Below, in pieces: positions 51,617-63,403 of a DNA stretch of 64,000 nt. A model generated the notes under the pieces. That model was not told the origin of the DNA and made no database searches. It was given only the letters and a program-made list of their open reading frames with translations. The DNA is taken from assembly GCA_029962745.1 (NCBI GenBank), contig CM057165.1:1712256-1776255 (forward strand), written 5' to 3'. Positions within the stretch are counted from its first letter, which is position 1. Each line of letters starts with the position of its first letter. Origin of the DNA: Echinometra lucunter. Taxonomy: Eukaryota; Echinodermata; Echinoidea; Camarodonta; Echinometridae. Made by a program: the position numbers and the translations under genes.

Positions 51617-54600
51617 ATGGACTCTGATGAGGCAAGGGTAAGATAAGTAGATCAAGTATTCTTAACTGGGTAATCAAGGAAACATTTACCTAGATAACCC
51701 AACAAGAAATAGTCTAATAATTTTAAGAGCACAATCCTGATCCTGACAATTCTTCTTGATCAGAAAAGACAGAAGATCAAGAGTCAGACTATTACATATA
51801 AATATATAAAAAGAGTCAGACTATTTTGTTATTGCTGCTGATGCTTCTGTTGTTGTTGCTTCTGTTTTGTATGGTGTTCACTTAGTGTTTACATTGAATT
51901 TCTGATTGTTTTTATCCTGAAATTGATAGTATCCAATTATGCGTATGACTGTAGGACTATGAGGCTGTGATTGTGAGTGGTCTGTACGACTATGAGGCAA
52001 GGATGGTCCGTATTTGTTCATGCTGATTTGCTTGGGTCTTCGTCTGCTGGTAGATTTTATGGATTAACTGCCAGTAGTTTATATATTTTTTGTTGATTTA
52101 GATCTTCTTCTTCCTCCGCTATATTTCTGGAGATCGGGGGCGCGTTTCATAAAACCAACTCCATGACAGTCATATCTCTTGTCGATGATCTACGGAGATG
52201 TCATGAACCTGACAAAGTGTTTCACGAAAGCCTGACATCTCACAAATCCAAGATATCGATACTATCGGCTGAAAAGGATAGCCTTGATCATAATCCACTG
52301 GATTTATTATCAATCATTCCAACACAATTTAGACTCAACTTTGCTCTAATTGTTGGAAAAGTATAGAAAACATCAATGGGATTTGATAAACATCATACAA
52401 ATGTTGCATTCACGTGAAAAACTATATTAATTGTGACATCTGAGAATTTCTAAAATTAATATACGAAAATCTGCTGTTGCGCTTTGCGAATTTAGATTTG
52501 TAATTAAGAGGACACCGTAATTGACAAATTGTTGAAAGCAGACCCATATTTTGTTTTAATTTTTGAAAGATACTGAATTGGTATGCTCTGCGATCGAAAT
52601 TTTGACATTAATTCATTAACGAATTAATTTTATATGATTTCAATAAATATTGTGGTTGCAACAAAGGGAAATATGGAAGAAGTTCACACATGTTGAATTG
52701 TCATCGTACTTATGGGCCTGTAAATACAGACTTCTCCGTTTTCTATGGGAAACTGATGGGAGGATAATCAATATTAATCACAATTACTTGCTGGAGGGTT
52801 AAACGTCGCTAAGACATATAGGTTATTTCACTTATACTTGTATATCAACATCAGTAATAATTGGTTATGGAATGAGAGTCTGGAACTCAAGAAATATTTG
52901 TATTTAATAAATAAAGATTCCTTATTTTTCGCTGCCCGCGAGCTGCCCATAGCCGACGAAAAGGTGACCTGTGATGGCGTGCTAAAAAGACATGTTCGGA
53001 GGAGCGACAAGTCATTTTTCAGGGAAGTTGTCGCTGGTCTTGGCAAAGACGGCTTTGTGAAACACTTAGCAGACAAGATGACCGACATCTTCGAGATGTC
53101 GTTGATCTTGTAGTTATGACGGTTTCATGAAACGCGCCCCTGCAGTCAATTGCTGCACGGTTGCAAAATGGGTTGAGTAGGGATGCTGTTGCTTGCTTCC
53201 ACTGTAGAGTGTTGTTACTTATTTCATGGAGAGGAAAGAATAGATAATCTAGAAATATGGATCTTGTGAAGGAAGAGTAGAAGTATGGTATTCAGTTTAT
53301 CATATAGGCATAAATTGTAAGTTAGATCCATTTTGGTTATATTTACCCTCATTTAGGTTTACTGTATGTGTGAGTGATTTGATTTAACAAAATCATTTTG
53401 AAAATGTAGTTACATTAAAAACAAAATTAGTTCTATGTCTTCCAGTGTAATTTGAAGTGATGTAACAAAATTTAACAAAATCATTTTGAAAATGTAATTA
53501 CATTAAAAACAAAATTAGTTCTATGTCTTCCAGTGTAATTTGAAGTGATGTTAAAATGAAAACTGTCAATATGGCACAGCTCCAAGTAGGTACGAGTCAG
53601 TAAATATGAGATTGTAACTAGCTTGAGGCAGTACAAGCCAAAAAGAAGTTGTGTAGTCATGTATGTTTTAGCATTACAGTTAATAGATTGTGAATAGAAA
53701 TATTATATTAGTTTGATGTTTATTTAAATTTCATGACATGTGTCTTCTCGTTTGCACCAGCACTGAAATTTTTAGCAATTGAAGAGGAAACCAAAAAGAT
53801 CTGAATCAAGCAAAGATGTCTTTAAATTCTTTTTTTTTTTAATTATTCATTTTCATTTTTATATCATACTTTCCTCCCCTTCAACTTCAGGAGATCCTGC
53901 TCAACGTTCGCACCTTTGTGAAGGGAGTTGATATTCGTAATGGCCGGAAGCTCTCCAGTGAGGAACATGCCCGTTGTGCTCTCCATCTCCTTCAGACCCT
54001 ACCAGCTGCTCGTACAGCAGTCCTGGATTTCCTCTGCCATATCTTTGATGAGAGTGTCAACTTGTATCTTTATGAGCTGGAAGGGGAAGGGGCATGTAGG
54101 TTATCGATTCACAATTTGTTGAACCTTGAAGGGATTAGTCCCTTTCAGCAGCTCCTTATCATAGGATGATGATAACATTTTGAACTTTGAAGAACAAAAT
54201 TGTAATTTCTTTAATCTTTCTTTTCTACTCCCTGTTTAATACTTCCAGCAAGTTGTAATCAAGAGCAACTTTTACAATTAATACAGTACTGCATGGCAGG
54301 GCTCTACAAAAAAATTTCTTCCTGCTTGCCCATTGGGCAAGTTTTTTTTTAAATTGCTTGCCCAAAACATAATCTTGCTTGCCCGAAAACATATCTCACT
54401 TGCTCAATTTCCACAAATTATGAAAATTCATCAGAGTTTGAATTACATTTTGCAACATTGATATTACTTAGCCATTGCTAAAGATTTACTTGCACTATGA
54501 GCATTATATTTTACTGTTTGTTTTTTAATTTGTTCTCATGATAGCTTTGAGTGAATTTACTTGCCCGAAAGGGCAAGTGACTTCAAAATTCACTTGTCCT

Positions 54601-55973
54601 TTCATGATTTTTACTTACCCTGGGCAAGCGGGCAAGTGGGTTTGTAGAGCCCTGCTGCATGGGGTTCAACTCCAACATATGTGAGAAAGAAAACTAGGAA
54701 AATCTATTGACCAGTGAATGCTCTTATCCTGTAACTATTCTGCTTAATTCTGTAACTACTTGGTTCCAGTAGACAATCGATTAAAACCAAGATAATTTAG
54801 TTGATAGGTATTGAATCAGTATTCATAAAATTGAGTTGTAACCTTTTTCTCTCTCCCCCTCTATTTCTCTCTTTCCCTCTCTCAATCTCTATCTTCCTCT
54901 CTCTTCTCTCTGTCTTATTGACCCTAACAGCTAGCATGGGACTTCACCTAGATGAGCTGATAGAGGATATCTACAAGGTACTCAAGAAACTGATTGAGGA
55001 TAACCCTACTGCCTGGTCACCCATCCTTTCTGCTGTAAGATACTGAATCGAATTGAATTGAGTTGAATTAGATTGATTTGAATTGTGAATTGAGTTGAAT
55101 TGATTTGAATTTGTTTATTGTACTAAGTTTCATTTTCATTTCAATTTCTAGTTAATTTCACCTTGCAATTAAAAAAAAAGAACATTTGCAATAAGTAGGG
55201 GGAAACGGAAAAAAAGATTTATAATGTCTAGTCCTGCATAAAATATATTGCAAAAGGAATTTGTATTAAAGATGGAAACTCAGAAGCTTTACCATTTTGA
55301 TAAATATCTGTCATTAAAACTACATGTTCTGTGACATTTTTAAAAATAAGGTCAGCTTTCTGAATTACAAAACTTAGATTTAATCATAACAGGCTGAATA
55401 CATTCTATGTAAGTTTAGGTTATTACTGAAAATGTAATCATAATTATTGAATAGAATACTTGCCCAGGTATTATATTTTGAATTCTATAACAGTCATTTG
55501 AATGCTATTGATAGGACAATGTTGTGCAAAATTGTAATGAGAAATTGCTGTGAATATTACACCTTTGCCACTATGCATTGTTGATATAATTGTTGAATTG
55601 AATTGATATCTAAGTATTAATGAAACTATTTCTTCCCCTTCTCCCCCTTCTCCCCCTGCTACCCCCGCTTTATTTACAGTGGGCCATAGCTCTCCTTGGT
55701 CAGATCAGTAGTAATTATGCCAGTCGTAGAGGAGTACCTCATCCTTCTAATCTCAATGAACTCCTACAACTATGGATGACGTGCAAAGGTAAAGATACAC
55801 AGCTCTGTGCAAACCTCCTTTTTTATTTTGCGTGTAAAATGTTAATTCTCGGTACATTGTCTGCTCAGAGGCAATAATGATTTAGACTCGTCACCGACAT
55901 AATGTGTTCGTTTACCAAGTGGGCCAGTAGGAAGTGATGGTGATGGTGATGATGATGGTGATGGTGATGATGG

Positions 55974-56019
<46 letters not shown>

Positions 56020-59000
56020 GATGATGGTGATGATGATGGTGATGATGGTGATGATGGTGATGGTGATGATGGTGATGATGGTGATGATGATGATGATGAT
56101 GATGGTGGTGATGATGATGATGATGATGTTCTTAATTTTACCTAACTGCTTAAAAAGCAAGCATTTATGTAGATTAGTAGCCAGGGGAACTGCAGGTTTG
56201 AGTTACTAAAAATTATTGTGTCTGCCCAAAAGGTTCCTTCCAGCATGGGCCCTCTTGTTTTGAGAACCACACCCTGCCAGTAAGCCTCATAGAAGAGTAA
56301 GACATAGAATGCTGGTCTGAATCTTGCCTCCATTATTCACATATATCTTCTTGTATTCATAGTTAATGCTATTTATAATGCACTTTTTTTTGTTATTATT
56401 ATTATTATTTTTGTCTTAGCAACAAGAACTATCATGGCTCTTGCAACAAACTGTATAGCAGCCATGAGCTCATCATGTCCAGACCCATGTGTAGATGCTC
56501 TCCTGAACACATCTGTACAACACTCTCCTCATTTTGATTGGGTCGTAGCACATATAGGGTAAGTTAGATATGGTGGTAATTAGTGTGACGTTTTGGAATC
56601 ATATTAACTCAGAATACATTTCCCATTATTAAAAGTGATATATTTCTGTTCTGGCAACGACGGAGGCATAAATTTCAACCACTTGTGGTCGAGGATTCAT
56701 CTAGTTAGTACTTTGCCTTCAGAAGGTATGACATTTTTCTACATCACAGGGTAAAGCGTCTTCTATTGAAGAGAATGATACCAAAATCATTGAATTTGGT
56801 CAAGTAATTTTAATCCTTTGCCCATTTCTTGAAATACAGTCATTATCAAATTTTGCATGTTTGGGGTGATTGATGAAAGTACAACTGTGTCGGGAACAGC
56901 CTTTTATATGACATATTTTTGTTATTGACACGCGTCAATGGGCTTTCTGAAACATCATATTATGAAAGGCTATTCCAGACACAATTCTACTCTCGTACCT
57001 CGCCAAAAAATTGCAAAATTTGAAAATGACCGTATTTTAAGAAACGGGCATAGAATCAAAATTTCTTCACCAAATTTATCAATCTTGGTATCATTCTCTT
57101 GAGTAGAAAGTGCTTTACGCAATGATGTAGAAAAATTATATACTTTTTGAAGGCAAAGTACTGAAAATCCGCCGTTCTGCTTTTTCTGGGACACCCAGTG
57201 TATATTGATAGGGTTGAGGAGGCTGCCATAGCAAGGGGGTGGGTGTTGACTTATTTTCATTGGAAGTCAATTACCTGTGTGCACCCAGTATGTGCATTGT
57301 TGCAAGATTTGTGATTGGATTTCAATTAGATGGAGCAGGAAGTCAACAGGATCTACCTACTTTGATTTTACTTGGAATTGCTTCCCATTATCTATTTTCC
57401 AACCCTTTCCATAGTCTGCTAATGAAAACACACTAGAAGTAAGTAACAACTTATTAAACAAAAGTAGATTTATTTCATTCAAGTTTATGGCCCTTTCATT
57501 TCTTTTATGAATATTAAAGGCATCTGTGTAGAACGAAAGGGGCTGTTTCACAGACCCGTCCTTCTTTCCTGAACTATCCTCCTGATCCTACAAAAATAGA
57601 TTAGGGGTGTTAAGGCATAGGCCTTTTAACCCAACGACTACTGAATTCTCCCATTCCCCATAGGTGTAATACAGGGACCTCCTGGTTCTGGTTACCAATG
57701 GGTTAAAATTCCTATATCTTGTCATGTTGAATAGGAATATGAAGGTTTGTGCTTTACGAATATACCGGTTTACTAATGTACATTCAAATTTATGCATATT
57801 TCTCTCAAGAAGCCTTGGTTACCAACTATTCACTTAACCTGTTATGCATATAGACATCTGAGCAGATGGAATCCAGTTTGCATACATTAGTTATTGCTAT
57901 GTCTGGCAAGCTTCTCAGGTGTCCAGGGAAGCCTTTGTTGTTGCTATGTTGGGAAAGCCTCTGCAAGTGTTTTAGTTGTCAATTAAACTTTTCAACAACC
58001 ATGCATAAAATTAGTTTAACAGGTCTATTCCCTACTAATATTCTTCACTAGCTCCTGCTTTCCGACCACCATCATCACCCGAGTTCTCTCCTGTGGTCTA
58101 AAAGACTTCTGCTCTAGCCAGTCATCTGAGGGACAGCTCATTGCTACTGAAACCAAAGTTCCGAAGGTGGCATCGGTGGTCGGAATCCTGGGTCACCTGA
58201 CTTCCCAGCATTCCCAGGACATTCGCAAAGCCCTGCTCGATTTGTTCCAAGTAAGCTTCAGAATAGAGCACACTTTTTGAATTGTTACAGTATTTCTACA
58301 GTTGTACAGATGTGTCACTAGCCTTTAACCCATTCATGACAGGAATTTTTTAAAGCCTAATTTGATCAGCTTTTATTGTTCAAATTGGCAACACCAACAT
58401 TTTTATTTTATTGCTACATTTTATTTATAAAACGTCATGTATCAGAAATGAATATAAGTTGACAGTAATTATGATGAAAAGTCAAAAAGTTGCCAATTTG
58501 CAGGGGAAAACGGGGATTTTAAACTTTCTATCACATTGCCAATTTAAGGTTTTGAATGCTTATTTTCCTTTAAAAAAATTTCAGCATCAAACAACGAATA
58601 TTGATGCAACCAAAATGGGCACAGTTTGTGTAGAATTTTTTGCTCTTTCTGCTCATGTATTTGGTATGATTTTTAGGGCTTTGCATTAAAAGATATTAGG
58701 CCAAACCACAAAATGTGGACCTCTGTCATGAATGGGTTAACATTACATTATATAGACCAGAATATACATGGAAATCCTTGAGGTAATGTGAAAATGAAAC
58801 TCCACTTTGTGCTTTATGAAATGAATACTAAATCTGAGTGTTGTCTGCATGCTGAAATTTATTGATGTAGCCTCAAACTTGCAGGTCTAGACTTAAAATC
58901 ATGCTCTGCCACTTTAACAGTATTTAGGTATTTGAGCACCATTCCACCTTCTGTCACCCCCCCCCCCCCCCCCCCTCCAAAAAAGAAAAATAATAGTTAG

Positions 59001-62000
59001 AGCTTCCCTACCTTCCCCCCCCCCCCCCCCCACCCCACCCTGATATGTAAAAAAAAAAAAATTGAAAGGACAAAAAAAAGTGACCACATTTCCACAGAAA
59101 ATTCATCATCCAAAGCAATGCTTTTTAAAAGCATTGCTTTTGATGATGAAAAGTTTTATTGAAAAGAAGCTTGGCTATGCTCAGGTAACCCAGACATATT
59201 GTAAATAATGTAATGTCTGTATTTAAATGATTTGTTCTCATCTTCACTGTATTCTTTTCTTCCTCTTCACTGTATTCTTTTCTCCCTCTTTCTCTTTTTT
59301 TTTTCTTTATTGAATTTTCTCTCTTCTTGTTCTATAATTTTGTCTTATTTTCCATCTTTCTCCCTCTTTAGGAAAGCCTTGATGGTAAGAAGGACCATGA
59401 TGTCTTCACCGTACCCTTCCTCCTTCAGCTTGCGACCATGTCACCCATGCAGCTCAAGATTATCACAACTGATTTTGTTTTTTATCTTCTCTCTATCTTC
59501 CATCTATCTCCCTCTTTAGGAAAGCCTTGATGGTAAGAAGGACCATGATGTCTTCACCGTACCCTTCCTCCTTCAGCTTGCGATCATGTCACCCATGCTG
59601 CTCAAGATTATCACCATTGATTTTGTTTTTTATCTTCTCTCTATCTTCCATCTATCTCCCTCTTTAGGAGAGTCTTGATGGTAAGAAGGACCATGATGTC
59701 TTCACCGTCCCCTTCCTCCTTCAGCTTGCGACCATGTCACCCATGCTGCTCAAGATTATCACCAATGATTTTGTTTTTTATCTTCTCTCTATCTTCCATC
59801 TATCTCCCTCTTTAGGAGAGTCTTGATGGTAAGAAGGACCATGATGTCTTCACCGTCCCCTTCCTCCTTCAGCTTGCGACCATGTCACCCATGCTGCTTA
59901 AGATTATCACCACAGATTTTGTTCAAGCCTGTAAGTGACCACAACACATCAGGGCCCCATTTCATAAAACTTGTAATCAATAACAACTTGCAATAGCTGT
60001 TATTAACTACTGAAATCCTTGCATCTGATTGGCTGAGAGCAAATTTGTCATAGAAATGTTGCAGTTGTTTCTGATGACAAGTTTTATGAAATGGAGCCCA
60101 GGGGTAATGAAATTGGTCTCCTAAAGTTTATTTGGAAAATGCATTGAATACCATTATTTCTGCCCAATCTTACTAAATTATGATAATAGACTGTCAGCCA
60201 TTGTTTTTTTTTTTATGTGCTGCATTGCAGTTCCTTTTTTCTCATAAGCTTTGTATTGATTTGTGAACAATTTGTACTTATTCTTATTGTTATCATTAGT
60301 TTTGAGAACCATGCTTCAAAAAGTTATAGGGGATAACCTGGTATAGTAACAGGAAATCCATCATAATAGGTGATACAGTGTAAAATCAAAATAGATGAAT
60401 GCAAGAATAAGTTCAGCAAGAGGCACCATGAATTTGGATGCAATAGACCTGTTTATAAGGTTATTCAAATTTTTTGCACATTCTTTTCCAGAACCCTTGG
60501 TTTACCAACTATTCATGTCAACCATTATATATAATGACATCTGAATAGATGGAATCCAGTTTGTTTACATTAGTTATTGCTATGTGGGGCAAGCCTGTGG
60601 CAAGCTTCTTAGTTGTCAGGGGAAACTTTTTGCTTAACAACTATGGATTAAATTAGTAAACAGGTCTATTGTGATGTGGTCTTTACAAGATCCTTCTTCC
60701 TGTAATGTATCAAATTCATGAATGTCTGCCTAATGACAAGCCATTGCACTTTAGAAGGCAGCTGGTATTCTTAAGATGCAGTTTAGTGAAAAAGCCACTG
60801 GCATATCTTACCTGACAACAGTATATGTGCAATTTGCATTTTGACCACTGGAGTACAATAACTTTGAACAGGTGAATGCAATAGTTTGTTAAAGGTACAT
60901 GACAAAGGAGAGTGATTTGCATTGGAATGTGTATTAAAAGTGGTCTATGTCTTGTCCTGTCTTGACCTGTTTGCTAGTGTATTTTAGTTCTGCATGTCTC
61001 TCTTCTGTACTCCATATGTCTGGCAAGCCCCTGGCAATAATTTTTGTCTCGCCCACCGGAGGTGAAGGCGAGACTAAGGGATCCAAATGTCGTCCGTCCG
61101 TCGTCCGTCCGTCCGTCACAAACGTTATGAAAGATAACTTGGCAACCGTGACTCACTTTTCAACCAAACTTGGGTTGTAGATGCACTAAGGGGACCTGCA
61201 TGTTATGGTCCAGTCAGAGGTCACATGGTAAGGTCAAAGGTCATTTCAGGTCAAACGTTAAAGTTTACGTGCAAGACTCTCTTATGACACAAAACTCTGC
61301 AACTGTGTGACACTGTTCAATCAAACTTGGGTTGTAGATGCACTAAGGGGACCTGCATCTTATTGTCCAGTCAGAGGTCACATGGTAAGGTCAAAGGTCA
61401 TTTCAGGTCAAATGTTAAAGTTGACGTGCAAGACTCTCTTATCACACATAACTTTGCAACCGTGACTCACTTTTCAACCAAACTTGGGTTGTAGATGCAC
61501 TGAGGGGACCTGCATGTTATGGTCCAGTCAGAGGTCACATGGTAAGGTCAAAGGTCATTTCAGGTCAAACGTTGAAGTTTACGTGCAAGACTCTCTTATG
61601 ACTCAAAACTCTGCAACCGTGTGACACTTATCTATCAAACTTGGGTTGTCGATGCACTAAGGGGACCTGCATGTTATGGTCCAGTCATAGGTCACATGGT
61701 AAGGTCAAAGGTCATTTCAGGTCAAACATTAAAGTTTACGTGCAAGACTCTCTTATGACACAAAACTCTGCAACCATGTGACACTTTTCTATCAAACTTG
61801 GGTTGTAGATGCACTAAGGGGACCTGCATGTTTAACCTCTATCTAATTAGTCAATTTACCCCTGACAGGTTATCCGCGTCTATCTTGCGGGTGCCAGGCA
61901 ACATTTTGCACTTGAAAGAATATTAAAACTATACATAAATACTCAGTGCAAAGTGGCTGAGGGATCAGTTTTCTGTTCTCTTCAATTTTATGCATGCTTT

Positions 62001-63403
62001 TTTTTTTTCCTGTGGCAGTATTCAATATACCATAAAAGATTTTACTCACTAACCCTTCTTCTTAACAAAACATAACTGTTCTCGTATTTCTTTTCTCTAA
62101 ATTATAAGCTCATTATCACACTACATCATCTGCAGCCCTCAGCTACACTACAACCACAAACACTTTTCAACTCCACACATGTAAAATATCAATCATACAA
62201 TGTTACTCATATCAGAGGGATGAGAGTAGAAGCAGGGAAAGTACATGCACGTGAAAATGCAGTACCATTTCATAAAAAACCCTTCTCATATTTTATCAAA
62301 TGTTATTCCATCCCAGTTATTTCACAATGAGCTTTCGATACAGTTCTGTTGTGTGCCATCACAGATCGCGATATTTCTAGTTATTTTCACAAGTGGGCGA
62401 GACACAACATCGCAACCGCCTTGTTAGTAGTTGAAAGCACCTTTTGTTCAAGAATTATGCGAGGAATTAGGTCAGCAGATCTATTGCTTTTCACTAGGGT
62501 AGGACCAAGGCGACATTCTTGTGACATAGTCCTCCCCTCATTCACTCCACACATCAGTGGTTCATTGCATGCAAGGCTATGGAGATTCATTCTGCCTCAA
62601 TTGATTTTACATGCAAGTGTGTGTGTGGACACACTCAACAACCTGTTGCTTGTATCACAAGATGGCCACCATAGCTGTTAGTCTGTTATTAGGGAGTTTT
62701 TTCAACCATGTACGCAACTGCTAGTCAAGCCTATCATGTGCGCATGATCAAATCCGAAGAACATAAATCTTTGCATACAAATTTCCTGATTGTCTAGCTA
62801 CCGGCTGCATCCGGGTAGCCAGACAATCAGGAATGGACACAATTTTAGCCAAAATCCATTCTTGTTTTCAACAGGGCAGGGAGTTCTTTGGATTTTATCA
62901 TTTGAGCCTGCAAAGATTTTTGTTCTTCGGATTTGAGCATGTGTACACAACATGCTCGACTAATGGTTGCATCGTTATTGCAAAAATATTTCTCATTTGA
63001 CCCATCTCTGCTTCCATTGCAGTGACCCCAGAGGTCTTTAACAGAACAGCCTGTTACTTCACAAAATGGCTGCTGTAGCTGCTAGTCTTATTATTTTCTT
63101 ACTTGACCCATCTCTCCTTCAACTGCAGTGACCCCAGAAGTCTTGAACAGAATCTCTGAACAGTTCCGTGACTCTACCGTCCTGAAGAGAGACCGAGATA
63201 GTCTCCTCACCCTTGTCATCCATCTCATCTGTCGATCCGGTAGCGGAGCCTTCAATCTCCTCCTCTTCCTCCTCGATACAGCCTGTAACAATGGGTCGTC
63301 AGAGGTCAAGGAGGGGTCATCAAAAGTCAAGGAGGGGTCAACCAAGGTCAAAGAAGTGCCAAAGGTCAATAAGATGGTCCAGGACACTTGTGCTCTAATA
63401 TTG
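51617..63403 (+). CDS. INTS5: Integrator complex subunit 5 (N-terminal 389 residues; continues beyond window)
   Basis: Helical-repeat scaffold subunit of the Integrator complex, which cleaves snRNA 3' ends and terminates promoter-proximal transcription in the nucleus. Exons: 51617-51637 (MDSDEAR, inferred), 53891-54095, 54931-55034, 55680-55788, 56420-56558, 58052-58250, 59816-59930, 63129-63403; phases agree throughout. Diagnostic sequence: [77 protein letters not shown] and [14 protein letters not shown]. Exon 2 could alternatively end at 54099, but GTAGGT at 54096 keeps the frame with exon 3. Exon 8 encodes a repetitive [18 protein letters not shown] stretch at a position where the human protein differs. 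The human protein has about 1019 residues, so more than half lies to the right. The seventh exon is preceded by three partial copies. Confidence 0.93.
52137..53140. mobile_element. 1-kb TIR element in INTS5 intron 1
   Basis: GGGGCGCGTTTCATAAAACC at the left and GGTTTCATGAAACGCGCCCC at the right are inverted repeats of 20 bp. Subterminal AAGTGTTTCACGAAAGCC / GGCTTTGTGAAACACTT also pair. The plus strand has an open frame of about 90 codons (52838-53113) containing [20 protein letters not shown], not recognised. No transposase motif was found. Confidence 0.65.
53386..53553 (+). repeat. 84-bp tandem duplication
   Basis: AACAAAATCATTTTGAAAAT then AGTTCTATGTCTTCCAGTGT and AATTTGAAGTGATGT occurs twice back to back with a single-base difference or so, indicating recent duplication. 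Non-coding. Confidence 0.9.
54297..54654. mobile_element. hAT-like MITE with 8-bp target duplication CTGCATGG
   Basis: CAGGGCTCTACAAA and TTTGTAGAGCCCTG are inverted ends. CTGCATGG flanks both sides (54289-54296 and 54655-54662). The interior has repeated TTGCCC/GGGCAAG words. It is in INTS5 intron 2. Confidence 0.92.
55935..56130 (+). repeat. (GAT/GGT)n microsatellite
   Basis: About 195 bp of GATGATGGTGAT repeats in INTS5 intron 4. Poly-Met and poly-Ile frames across it are artefacts. Confidence 0.97.
56651..56704 (+). mobile_element. Helitron-like 3' end remnant
   Basis: CTGGCAACGACGGAGGCATA then a CAACCACTTGTGGTCG hairpin and GATTCATCTAG followed by TT. This is the same 3' end as 17223 and 39584, without the body. 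Confidence 0.6.
56707..57162. mobile_element. fold-back element with about 100-bp or longer arms
   Basis: AGTACTTTGCCTTC at the left and GAAGGCAAAGTACT at the right. Inner segments TTTTTCTACATCA / TGATGTAGAAAAA and AGAGAATGATACCAA / TTGGTATCATTCTCT pair, as does AACAGCCTTT..ATGACAT near the centre. It abuts the Helitron-like remnant, in INTS5 intron 5. Confidence 0.85.
57775..58030 (+). mobile_element. MITE with GACCTGTT termini, rearranged copy
   Basis: Contains CTTGGTTACCAACTATTCAC, ACATCTGAGCAGATGGAATC, CATTAGTTATTGCTATGT and the right end TTTAACAGGTCTATT, collinear with 60443-60671 but with an internal duplication. It ends about 20 nt before INTS5 exon 6. Confidence 0.65.
58325..58740 (-). 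mobile_element. TTAA-flanked MITE family B, copy 3
   Basis: TTAA-CCCATTCATGACAG at 58325 and CTGTCATGAATGGG-TTAA ending 58740. Reverse of copies 1 and 2; the shared open frame is here on the plus strand (58411-58689). In INTS5 intron 6. Confidence 0.93.
58955..59060 (+). repeat. two poly-C tracts and an A-rich tract
   Basis: Runs of about 19-20 C at about 58958-58977 and 59017-59030, followed by an A run. Homopolymer lengths are unreliable. Confidence 0.9.
59372..59815 (+). repeat. three 148-bp partial copies of INTS5 exon 7 before the intact exon
   Basis: Copies start 59372, 59520 and 59668; the intact exon starts 59816, keeping the 148-bp period. Each copy has the TCTCCCTCTTTAG acceptor and the exon's first 102 bp ([20 protein letters not shown] and on to DFV). 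It then jumps at a TTTTGTT microhomology back into intron sequence (TTTTATCTTCTCTCTATCTT). None has the CAAGCCT|GTAAGT end. Exonic differences are few (GAAAGC/GAGAGT, GTA/GTC, ATG-CAG/CTG), mostly synonymous. The period is not a multiple of three. Confidence 0.95.
59952..60100. mobile_element. short fold-back MITE
   Basis: GGGCCCCATTTCATAAAACT then TGTAATCAATAACAACTTGC pair with GCAGTTGTTTCTGATGACAA and GTTTTATGAAATGGAGCCC. The interior TCTGATTGGCTGAGAGCAAA is identical in 39619-39732. Confidence 0.85.
60443..60671 (+). mobile_element. MITE with GACCTGTT termini, best copy
   Basis: AATAGACCTGTTTA at the left and TAAACAGGTCTATT at the right are perfect inverted repeats of 14 bp. About 229 bp, non-coding. 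Related copies at 57775-58030 and 5664-5855. Confidence 0.82.
61043..62425 (+). mobile_element. TGTCTCGCCCACC-family element, interrupted
   Basis: TTGTCTCGCCCACCGGAGGT at the left and GTGGGCGAGACACAAC near the right end. About five diverged ~155-bp units at 61100-61830 each contain AAGACTCTCTTATGACACA, AACTTGGGTTGTAGATGCAC and AAGGTCAAAGGTCATTTCAG. The unrelated stretch 61832-62383 looks like an insertion or a different internal segment. In INTS5 intron 7. Confidence 0.6.
62711..62973. mobile_element. fold-back element with a perfect central hairpin
   Basis: Outer arms (TACGCAACTGCTAGTC, then GATCAAATCCGAAGAACA, CTTTGCA) are inverted at the right (TGCAAAG, TGTTCTTCGGATTTGA, GACTAATGGTTGCA). 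In the middle TCCTGATTGTCT.GCTACC pairs with GGTAGC.AGACAATCAGGA at 62784-62832. Confidence 0.82.
63023..63075 (+). pseudogene. decayed copy of the start of INTS5 exon 8
   Basis: TTGACCCATCTCTGCTTCCA then TTGCAG|TGACCCCAGAGGTCTTTA and ACAGAA repeats the acceptor and first 30 or so bases of the real exon at 63129 (TGACCCCAGAAGTCTTGAAC). The offset is 106 bp. The following AACAGCCTGTTACTTCACAA resembles 62635-62695, so the duplicated block was longer. Confidence 0.75.

Noticed and set aside
55912..56209. Poly-Met / poly-Ile open frames
   Set aside because: Produced by the GATGAT microsatellite.
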